DNA of 64,000 nt. Origin: an uncultured Clostridia bacterium. Its GTDB lineage: Bacteria; Bacillota; Clostridia; Christensenellales; Borkfalkiaceae. The stretch covers positions 248,001 through 312,000 of the forward strand of contig CAKQKE010000002.1 of NCBI GenBank assembly GCA_934247935.1, given 5' to 3'. Made by a program: the position numbers and the translations under genes. Within the stretch, counting starts at the first letter, position 1; the number at the start of each line of letters is the position of its first letter. The notes below the pieces were generated by a model. That model ran no database searches and had not been told where the DNA came from. It saw nothing but the letters and a program-made list of their open reading frames with translations. This document shows positions 8,314 to 14,266 of this stretch, piece after piece.

Positions 8314-9246
8314 TTATTTTGTTATGTTTACCGACAATTTGCCGTTTTCCGCTTTCATTTCGTCCATTCTGAAAGTGCGGGTGTCGACGTCTTTCTTTTC
8401 TTCGCCGATCGTTCTGCCGTGGTAGAAAATATAATATTTCCCGTTGTGATAAAGCACGCTGTTATGCCCCGTGCCCTCTACAAATTCGTTTTTTCTCACA
8501 AGCGGCGCATAAGTGTTTTCGTCGGGATATTTTTTGAAATTCAACTTTCTTAAATCGTCCGTTTCGCCCTTTGCCGTGGCATAACCGATGAAATAAGTCT
8601 CCTTTTGATAGCAAGATCCGCTGTACATTAAATAATGCCAATCGCCGTCTTTAAAGTAAAACGCGCCCTCTATCGTGTACCAATGCTGACCCTTTTTAAA
8701 ACGGTCTTTTTCAAACAATTCTTCGTCGAGCGAAGGTCTCACTACCGAAACGGGTTTGCCTTCGACGTGAAGCGGGTCGGTCATTTTATCGAGGAGAATA
8801 TAAGTTCCCGCCCTGACAGGTGCGTCCCAATCGTTGTTGCAGTAAAAAATGTAAAGTCCGCTGTCGGTGTTTACAACGTGAGCGTCGATTGAAAACGGCG
8901 GCAACAATTCGCAACAATATTTCCATTCTCCCTCGGGCGTGTCAGCCACGGCGACTTGCAATCTCTGCATATGCACGTCCGTTTCTCCCTCTTTCATCGA
9001 GGAATAATACATATAATATTTGCCTTGATAGTATAATACCGATGGTGCCCAATATTCCTTTTCGCCTTCCTTTTTATAGCACAATCCGAGATATTTCCAA
9101 CCTTTATCGATATAATCGCTTCTGTAAAGTTGAACGCCTTGAGAATGTGTCGCATAAACGTAAAACTTGCCGTTTGCCTCGATTACGTAAGGGTCGGCTT
9201 GACCTTCGGGAGCGATATCGTTTGGTCTTCTGACATATAAATCCAT
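8314..9246 (-). CDS. Glycoside hydrolase family 43 protein (second)
   Basis: A 310-residue GH43 beta-propeller glycosidase acting on arabinose- or xylose-containing oligosaccharides. The catalytic triad is visible as Asp18 (GQADPYVIEANG), Asp121 (FSIDAHVVNTD) and Glu193 (TIEGAFYFKDGD); YWAPSVLYYQGKYYMYYS near 65-82 is the usual second-blade block. No signal peptide is present, so it is cytosolic. AGGAGG precedes the ATG by five bases. It is only distantly similar to the GH43 at 3865-4770, so the two are more likely different subfamilies than a recent duplication. The substrate is unassigned. Confidence 0.9.
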   Translation of the reverse strand: MDLYVRRPNDIAPEGQADPYVIEANGKFYVYATHSQGVQLYRSDYIDKGWKYLGLCYKKEGEKEYWAPSVLYYQGKYYMYYSSMKEGETDVHMQRLQVAVADTPEGEWKYCCELLPPFSIDAHVVNTDSGLYIFYCNNDWDAPVRAGTYILLDKMTDPLHVEGKPVSVVRPSLDEELFEKDRFKKGQHWYTIEGAFYFKDGDWHYLMYSGSCYQKETYFIGYATAKGETDDLRKLNFKKYPDENTYAPLVRKNEFVEGTGHNSVLYHNGKYYIFYHGRTIGEEKKDVDTRTFRMDEMKAENGKLSVNITK

Positions 9247-9287
9247 GTTGCCTCCTAAACCGTTGCGGTTTTGTTTTTAACTCGTAC

Positions 9288-9316
9288 ATTGTAACATAAA
9301 CCTTAAATTTTTGCAA
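9288..9316 (-). promoter_or_regulatory. Promoter of the second GH43 gene
   Basis: Minus-strand TTGCAA (9311-9316), a 17-base spacer and TACAAT (9288-9293), about 40 bases before the start codon. Confidence 0.7.
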
Positions 9317-9461
9317 TATTTTTGCGTAATTTGAATAGGTTTGATATAAAAACTGCCGTTATATGCTCGTTTTGACATATTCGCATATAAGCAATCGTGC
9401 AAATTTTAATGCGCTTCGCCATATAAAATTTCTCAATGCTCATAAAACCACGACAAAACGC

Positions 9462-9490
9462 TTGACAAATAATCGGCGCGGAAATATAAT
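9462..9490 (+). promoter_or_regulatory. Promoter of the TPP riboswitch-thiT unit
   Basis: Perfect TTGACA (9462-9467) and TATAAT (9485-9490) hexamers with a 17-base spacer. Confidence 0.88.
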
Positions 9491-9508
9491 AGACACGAAT
9501 TTAATATT

Positions 9509-9585
9509 TGCCGAGGGGTGCTTAAATTTTTTAGGCTGAGATTATACCCTTTGAACATGCCAGGATAATACCGGGAATGGACCAG
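9509..9585 (+). promoter_or_regulatory. TPP (THI-box) riboswitch
   Basis: The conserved segments occur in order: GGGGTGC (9515-9521), GGCTGAGA (9534-9541), ACCCTTTGAACATG (9546-9559) and CAGGATAATACCGG. It senses thiamine pyrophosphate. The terminator directly downstream implies transcriptional control that shuts off thiT when thiamine is plentiful. Confidence 0.96.
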
Positions 9586-9598
9586 AGACTTTTACTAT

Positions 9599-9626
9599 AC
9601 CCCTCCTTTTAGGAGGGGTTTTTTAT
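9599..9626 (+). terminator. Riboswitch-controlled terminator
   Basis: The stem CCCCTCCT/AGGAGGGG is followed by T6. It lies between the aptamer and the thiT start, the usual expression platform of a transcriptional OFF switch. Confidence 0.9.
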
Positions 9627-9670
9627 TTTCTTAAAGTCTAACACTACACCTTGAGCAAAAAGGAGCAATT

Positions 9671-10753
9671 ATGATTTTTGAAAAACTCACTTTGCAAGGC
9701 ATCGACCAAAAGCAATTAAAACTTATTATTGCCGCTTTGGCGTCGTTCAGCCTTTACCTCACGATTGCGCTTGCCGTTTGCATTGCGATTGCCGCAGTAA
9801 TTGTATACAAAACAAATAAAGACGGTATGCAGCAATTTGCCAAAAAAGCGGTAAACGTCGTATTCGGTTACAGCGTTGCGCTTATTGCCGTATTCCTGTT
9901 TTTAAACATTTCGAGGTCGATTCTTAAAAAAGAAATATTGACCCCATATTATTGGTTTTTGGCATTTGCCGCTGTAGGAGCGATTCTTTTGGCGGTCGGT
10001 TACGTTTTAAACAAAAAATGCCCCGACGTAAAGAAAATTTACAACATTTGCTCACTTTGCGCAATGGCGATATTCGCATTTTTACTTATAATTTTATTGA
10101 AAGGCGACACTGATTATACTCCGTCAAACAAGGCGTTGTTCTATATTCTTTCCGCTTTGCTTTGCGTGGTGATTTTCGGCGGAGCGTTCTTCTTTAATAA
10201 AGACAGCGAAAACAACGCAAAATACGTCACTTATGCGGGCGTATGTATCGCGACTTCTTACGCTTTGTCATTCGTAAAGTTTTTGCAAATGCCTCAAGGC
10301 GGTTCGATTACCCTTGCAAGCATGTTGCCGCTTATGTTGTTCGCATATAAATTCGGTACTAAAAAAGGCGTGCTCGCCGGCTTTGTTTACGGACTTTTAC
10401 AACTTATTCAAAACCCCGTAATTTATCACCCGTTGCAAATGTTTATGGATTATATGGTGGCGTTTTCCGCTTTGGGTCTTACGGGAATGTTCAGAAAATT
10501 CAACTTCCTTAAAGACAACGACGTAGCAAAATTTGCACTCGGCGCGTTTGTTGCCGGTACACTCAGATATCTTTGCCACGTAGTAACCGGCATTTTCGTC
10601 TTCTACACTTGGGCGGAAGAAGGATACAGTGCGGTTGCCTGGGGCTTTGTTTACAACGCTTTCGTCTTTGTAGACTTGGCTATAGTATTGGTAGTCGGCT
10701 GCCTTGTACTTTTAAACAAATCGTTTAAAAACCGCTTTTTATACAACGACTGA
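9671..10753 (+). CDS. thiT: ThiT-like thiamine transporter (ECF S component) with N-terminal membrane extension
   Basis: A 360-residue integral membrane protein. The C-terminal part (about 205-360) resembles ThiT, the thiamine-binding S component of ECF transporters: GSITLASMLPLMLFAYKFG, GFVYGLLQLIQNPVIYHPLQ and MDYMVAFSALGLTG. The preceding roughly 195 residues add about five more hydrophobic segments, making it nearly twice the usual ThiT length. The function is supported by the TPP riboswitch in its leader. AGGAG lies seven bases before the ATG. The ECF energising subunits are not in the window and presumably shared. The role of the extension is unknown. Confidence 0.9.
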   Translation: MIFEKLTLQGIDQKQLKLIIAALASFSLYLTIALAVCIAIAAVIVYKTNKDGMQQFAKKAVNVVFGYSVALIAVFLFLNISRSILKKEILTPYYWFLAFAAVGAILLAVGYVLNKKCPDVKKIYNICSLCAMAIFAFLLIILLKGDTDYTPSNKALFYILSALLCVVIFGGAFFFNKDSENNAKYVTYAGVCIATSYALSFVKFLQMPQGGSITLASMLPLMLFAYKFGTKKGVLAGFVYGLLQLIQNPVIYHPLQMFMDYMVAFSALGLTGMFRKFNFLKDNDVAKFALGAFVAGTLRYLCHVVTGIFVFYTWAEEGYSAVAWGFVYNAFVFVDLAIVLVVGCLVLLNKSFKNRFLYND

Positions 10754-10834
10754 TTTTATTTAAAACGTTAAAATCGTCAGGTTTTAACTAACTGATTTTG
10801 CACACCCAACCCCTTAACATAACCCCTTTTAAAA

Positions 10835-10870
10835 AACAGCCCCTCGACTTTTGTTGAGGGGTTGTTTTTT
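10835..10870 (+). terminator. Terminator after thiT
   Basis: The stem AACAGCCCCTC/GAGGGGTTGTT with loop GACTTTTGTT ends in a T-run. Confidence 0.88.
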
Positions 10871-10978
10871 ATCCTTTTATTTTTTACATACCAAACCCAA
10901 AAACCGAATAAAAAAGTCGTAAATTCGTGTTTTAAACGATGCTTTGTTAAAACAGAAAACACAATTTTTTAAAAAGAT

Positions 10979-11007
10979 TTGCAAAATTAATTTTTGTATG
11001 ATATACT
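10979..11007 (+). promoter_or_regulatory. Promoter of structured RNA 1
   Basis: TTGCAA (10979-10984), a 17-base spacer and TATACT (11002-11007). Transcription would start near 11013, exactly where the first strand of the RNA's closing stem begins. Confidence 0.8.
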
Positions 11008-11011
11008 GAGT

Positions 11012-11221
11012 ATGCTCAACCTGAAAACATAAAATATTTTAAATTTCACACCATGGGTATAATTTTACCCTTTTTTTAACATACAATTTTGGCACTGCTA
11101 TGAAAAATTCAGGCTCCTCGCTAAAATTGTATTGGTGTAAATAACTCTTTATGTTTGATTGTTGAGCAACAATCGGAGTCTGTGTTTTTGTGCGTCAACT
11201 TCGGTTGGCGCACTTTTTTTG
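11012..11221 (+). ncRNA. Structured RNA 1 of a tandem pair, class unknown
   Basis: About 210 bases from promoter to intrinsic terminator. The ends pair: GCTCAAC (11014-11020) with GTTGAGC (11161-11167), and AAACATAAA (11025-11033) with TTTATGTTT (11148-11156). Inside are ACACCA/TGGTGT, a small hairpin GGGTATAATTTTACCC followed by T7, and a long arm ATACAATTTT/AAAATTGTAT. CAGGCTCC (11110-11117) in the distal loop can pair with GGAGTCTG (11175-11182) just 3' of the closing stem, a predicted pseudoknot. The terminator GTGCGTCAAC-UUCG-GTTGGCGCAC (11190-11213) ends in T8. No frame is open. 6S RNA and the raiA motif were considered but not established. Confidence 0.8.
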
Positions 11222-11286
11222 TTTATTAAAAATTTAAGTAAAACACGCGATTTTTGCTTTTGCAAGTTTTATTTTAAATTAAATGC

Positions 11287-11315
11287 TTGTAAAATAAATT
11301 TCCGTGTGATATACT
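11287..11315 (+). promoter_or_regulatory. Promoter of structured RNA 2
   Basis: TTGTAA (11287-11292), a 17-base spacer and TATACT (11310-11315), the same -10 and spacing as the promoter of RNA 1, so the second RNA need not depend on read-through. Confidence 0.8.
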
Positions 11316-11319
11316 AATT

Positions 11320-11537
11320 ATGCCAAACAACTGTATAGTAATTTATTTTTTTAATTACGTTTTATAAGTATAAGTATAATTATACTTTTTTTTGCACATG
11401 CTCGCCACAGGTGAGTTTTAAAAAAATACAGACTCCAACCGTGGATAAGCATGTGTTTAAAACATAAATTATTTAGTTGTTTGGCGACAATCGGAGTCTG
11501 CGTTTTTGTGCGTCGACTTCGGTTGGCGCACTTTTTT
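11320..11537 (+). ncRNA. Structured RNA 2 of a tandem pair, class unknown
   Basis: About 218 bases with the same plan as RNA 1 but largely different sequence. The closing stem is GCCAAACAACT (11322-11332) with AGTTGTTTGGC (11475-11485), then TAATTTAT with ATAAATTA. An internal hairpin AAGTATAATTATACTT (11372-11387) is again followed by a U-run, and the distal arm is CACATGCT/AGCATGTG. CAGACTCC (11429-11436) is perfectly complementary to GGAGTCTG (11493-11500). The 3' part and the UUCG terminator (11508-11537) are nearly identical to RNA 1. It ends 26 bases before the next start codon, so it could be a free RNA, a leader or both. Confidence 0.8.
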
Positions 11538-11562
11538 ATTTATTGTTAAGGAGTGGAAAAAT

Positions 11563-12189
11563 ATGCTTAAATACGAGGGAAAACCCGTAACCCTTATAAG
11601 CGAAACCAAACATATGGCTGCTTTTTTAAACAGACGTAAATTGACCGCCAGAAAAAATTACTGCGAGGCAACGTTCCTTTTCCAAAGCATTATGTATGAA
11701 AACAATTTGTATGCCGAAAAACCCGCCATCGTTTTCGATGTGAGCGATTTAACGTGCAAATTCGACGCATTGCTCCACTACTCTATGCTTCAATGCGCTC
11801 TTTGGGACAGAGTGGACGGTAACCGCAGTTTGTTTTACGTCAAAGATTTGTCAAAACGCGACGAAGTCTATAAGTTTTTAGACGACGAAAAATATCTCGA
11901 CATCGACATGTCGGACATTTTATACACTCGACGCCCTATAATTTCAGGCATTATTGAAATGTATATCGACGACATGACGGTACTAAGCGACAAGTTTGTC
12001 GAAGAATTTAAAACCGCCGAATTAACCAAAGATTATACAAAGCGTTTAAGCATGATTAAAGATTGTGTTTTAAAAATTATGCAAACGCTTTCGGCAAAAG
12101 ACGTAACCACGCTTGATAATTACGGATTTAACTGCTTGATTTTAAAGACGCTTGACGACTTAATTCCCGTACTTGCACATAAAGACTGA
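11563..12189 (+). CDS. Hypothetical protein downstream of the tandem RNAs
   Basis: A 208-residue soluble protein, not recognised. The ATG at 11563 follows AAGGAG (11548-11553) by nine bases; an in-frame upstream ATG at 11506 lies within the RNA 2 terminator region and lacks a ribosome-binding site. The predicted protein is mixed alpha/beta without membrane segments, signal peptide or obvious catalytic motif; the C-terminal half (about 120-208) is mostly helical. It sits directly behind the terminator of RNA 2, so transcription probably depends on read-through. No function is proposed. Confidence 0.75.
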   Translation: MLKYEGKPVTLISETKHMAAFLNRRKLTARKNYCEATFLFQSIMYENNLYAEKPAIVFDVSDLTCKFDALLHYSMLQCALWDRVDGNRSLFYVKDLSKRDEVYKFLDDEKYLDIDMSDILYTRRPIISGIIEMYIDDMTVLSDKFVEEFKTAELTKDYTKRLSMIKDCVLKIMQTLSAKDVTTLDNYGFNCLILKTLDDLIPVLAHKD

Positions 12190-12322
12190 AAATTCCTTTT
12201 AAAAAGCAGGATTTTGGCTGAAAAATAATAAAATCCGACAATTTTCGCAAAACTTTTCGTTGAAATTTTTTAGTTTTTGCAAATAAATTACAAAATTTTT
12301 TGTGTTTTTATTTCAATAATAT

Positions 12323-12351
12323 TTGACATTTTTTATTAAAAGATATATTAT
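12323..12351 (+). promoter_or_regulatory. Promoter of the 78-residue protein gene
   Basis: TTGACA (12323-12328), a 17-base spacer and TATTAT (12346-12351). Confidence 0.8.
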
Positions 12352-12400
12352 ATAAACATTAATAGGGAATTTGTGAGAATAATTTTTTTCGAGGTAAAAA

Positions 12401-12637
12401 ATGGTAAAAAAAATTTGCAGATGCGTATTTGACACGGACAAAGCAACTCTTATCAAAAAGTACACGGTAAGTTATTTCGGCGATCCCAAAGGATATGAAG
12501 AGGTACTTTACAAGGCTGAATCGGGCGAATCTTACTTTATGTACGTAAACGGCGGAAGTGAATCCAAATACCCAAAGGAAGATATTTTGAGGGTTGCAAA
12601 AGCCGACGTGCAAAAATGGCTTGACGAAAGAAACTAA
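12401..12637 (+). CDS. Small conserved-looking hypothetical protein
   Basis: A 78-residue soluble protein of unknown function with its own strong promoter, a GAGG site six bases before the ATG and its own terminator, all of which argue for a real gene. It begins MVKKICRCVFDTDKATLI and has alternating strands and turns (YVNGGSESKYPKEDILRV) ending in a helix. No domain was recognised. The monocistronic, well-promoted layout suggests steady expression. Confidence 0.8.
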   Translation: MVKKICRCVFDTDKATLIKKYTVSYFGDPKGYEEVLYKAESGESYFMYVNGGSESKYPKEDILRVAKADVQKWLDERN

Positions 12638-12676
12638 AGCACAATTAAAAACTTTTCTTCTGACGAAGATTAAAAA

Positions 12677-12703
12677 GGCTCGAATTTTTCGGGTCTTTTT
12701 TTT
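12677..12703 (+). terminator. Terminator of the 78-residue protein gene
   Basis: A short stem GGCTCG/CGGGTC with wobble pairs is followed by T8. Confidence 0.65.
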
Positions 12704-12710
12704 GCGCTGT

Positions 12711-12780
12711 TTTGTTGAATTTCGCGCCGTTTAAACTTAATTTATTCGATTCTCGCTCGGATAGTACAATGAGGGTTTAA
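12711..12780 (-). repeat. Dispersed repeat family B, copy 2 (inverted)
   Basis: Read on the minus strand it has CCCTCATTG, CGAGCGA and GAATAAATTAAGTTT in the same order as 8031-8097. Confidence 0.6.
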
Positions 12781-12792
12781 AATTTTACCTGA

Positions 12793-13062
12793 ATCTATTT
12801 TCCATTTTTATTTTTTATCCTTACATTTCTCCTTTTCACCACTATATTCCTTTTCTTTCTCATATCGTCTATCCGACTCTTTTCCCTTCTTCGACGCCTC
12901 ATTTTCTCTATATTTCTTTTTTATCTTTATCTTTTTCTGCTTCCCTACTTTTTCATTTTCTTGTTTTTCTGTTTTTTTATCTTTTCCTTTTCCACATTCT
13001 GCTTATCCTCCTTTCTTCTTTTTCCTTCCTTATTCTTGCACCGTTTATCGCTCAGCCGCGTT
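12793..13062 (+). other. Pyrimidine-rich tract
   Basis: About 270 bases are overwhelmingly T and C on the plus strand, with many CTTT, TTCC and TCTT tracts. No gene or repeat unit was found. Confidence 0.7.
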
Positions 13063-13165
13063 CAAGCGTTCATATGCTCATATATCATTATATATACTAT
13101 AAAAAGTAAATCTTTTGCCTTATTAATCGTGGGATTTATAAAAATTTTCGCACTTTTATTCTCTC

Positions 13166-13192
13166 TTTAAATTTCTTTACAAAAAATTTACA
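13166..13192 (+). promoter_or_regulatory. PhoP-box-like direct repeats upstream of pstS
   Basis: TTTACA occurs at 13176-13181 and 13187-13192, exactly 11 bases apart, with a weaker TTTAAA at 13166-13171. PhoP boxes in Firmicutes are TT(A/T/C)ACA repeats at this spacing. A TATACT (13236-13241) downstream could be the -10 element, and a PhoP/PhoR pair is encoded in the same cluster. Confidence 0.65.
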
Positions 13193-13276
13193 TTTCCTCG
13201 ACTAAAAAGCGATAGTTTGATTTTTTTTAAGGCGTTATACTATAGGCGTAATCAAAAGAAAAGGAGATAAAAAGAA

Positions 13277-14248
13277 ATGAAAAAAGTATTCACATTCTTG
13301 CTTATTTGCGCACTTAGTTTGTGCGGAGCAATCGGACTTACCGCATGCGGCGGCAATAGCGGCGAAAAAGACATCACGGTAGTTGCCAGAGACCAAGGCA
13401 GCGGAACAAGAGAGGCGTTTGACAGAGTCGTTACCGACGGCAACGGCAATTTCCTTGAAATGAAAGTCGACGGAAAAACAGTTTATAAAACAACTTCTAA
13501 AGCAAGTTTATTAAAAGAAACGGGCAACGTAATGAGCATGGTTGCAAGAGATAAAAACGCAATCGGTTATATTTCGCTCGGCTCGGTAAACGACACACTT
13601 AAAGTAATTACGGTAAACGGGGTTATGCCCTCGGCGGCAACCGTTCTGGACGGCACTTACGCAATCCAGAGACCGTTTGTAATAATGACGAGTTCCAAAA
13701 CGGCTCTCAACGAAATCACGGCAGACTTCTTGCTTTATTTAAAGAGTGAAGCATCCAAAACTCATGCCGACGCTTCGGGCTGTATTTACCTTTCCAACCC
13801 CGAACAAAGGGCTAACGCAGGCGAAACCCCGATTGAGGTAGAAACTTACACGGTAAAATCTTCTTTGCCCTCCGGCGGTAAAATTACCATAAACGGCTCT
13901 ACTTCGATGGAAAAATTCATCAAGGCGGCAATGAGCGGTTACGCCAAACTTTACGGAAAAACCGCAGACGAATTGTTCTACATAGATTTGCAAGGCTCGT
14001 CGGTAGGTAAAACGGCTGTTAAAAACGATAAAAACGGAAACGTAATCGGTCTTTCTTCCGCAGCGGTAAAACAAGACGGAATAAACAGTTTCAACGTTGC
14101 GCTCGATGCGGTGGCGGTTGTCGTAAACAAAGCAAACACTACCGTAAACAACCTTACGCTTGAACAACTTTACGGCATCTTTACCGGTAAAATCACAAAG
14201 TTCGGCGAAGTTGCGGAAAAGGCGGAAAGTTCCGACGAAACTTTATAA
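13277..14248 (+). CDS. pstS: Phosphate-binding lipoprotein PstS, circularly permuted domain order
   Basis: A 323-residue extracytoplasmic phosphate-binding lipoprotein with lipobox LTAC (Cys24). Compared with classical PstS the halves are exchanged. Residues about 32-170 carry motifs normally in the C-terminal half (VVARDQGSGTREAFDRVV, NAIGYISLGSVND, GTYAIQRPFVIMT). Residues about 197-323 carry those normally first (ITINGSTSMEKFI, IGLSSAAVKQDG, VALDAVAVVVN, LEQLYGIFTGKITKFGEV). Both phosphate-contacting Ser/Thr-Gly loops are kept, so binding is expected. AAGGAG precedes the start. It opens the pst-pho cluster behind PhoP-like boxes. Similar permuted PstS-like proteins occur in other Clostridia as far as I know. 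Confidence 0.93.
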   Translation: MKKVFTFLLICALSLCGAIGLTACGGNSGEKDITVVARDQGSGTREAFDRVVTDGNGNFLEMKVDGKTVYKTTSKASLLKETGNVMSMVARDKNAIGYISLGSVNDTLKVITVNGVMPSAATVLDGTYAIQRPFVIMTSSKTALNEITADFLLYLKSEASKTHADASGCIYLSNPEQRANAGETPIEVETYTVKSSLPSGGKITINGSTSMEKFIKAAMSGYAKLYGKTADELFYIDLQGSSVGKTAVKNDKNGNVIGLSSAAVKQDGINSFNVALDAVAVVVNKANTTVNNLTLEQLYGIFTGKITKFGEVAEKAESSDETL

Positions 14249-14266
14249 CGACGAAATTCAATAATT

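Larger units (their letters stand above)
9247..9670. other. Intergenic region with TPP riboswitch
   Basis: The 424-base gap contains the GH43 promoter on the minus strand and, on the plus strand, the promoter, TPP riboswitch and terminator that lead into thiT. The part between 9320 and 9460 holds nothing recognised apart from ATATGC/GCATAT-rich sequence. Confidence 0.8.
10754..11562. other. Intergenic region with two tandem structured RNAs
   Basis: The 809-base gap holds the thiT terminator and two promoter-to-terminator RNA units described separately. Apart from AT-rich linkers it is fully accounted for. Confidence 0.8.
12638..13276. other. Long intergenic region with pyrimidine tract and pst control region
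   Basis: The 639-base gap contains a terminator, an inverted copy of repeat family B (12711-12780), a pyrimidine-rich tract (about 12793-13062) and the PhoP-box-like repeats before pstS. A frame open at 12961-13170 is only low-complexity Phe/Ser/Leu. Confidence 0.7.

Noticed and set aside
11012..11537. T-box riboswitch for the tandem RNAs
   Set aside because: No TGGN antiterminator box and no aminoacyl-tRNA synthetase or amino-acid gene downstream.
12961..13170. 69-codon frame rich in Phe/Ser/Leu
   Set aside because: Product of the pyrimidine-rich tract; no start signal.
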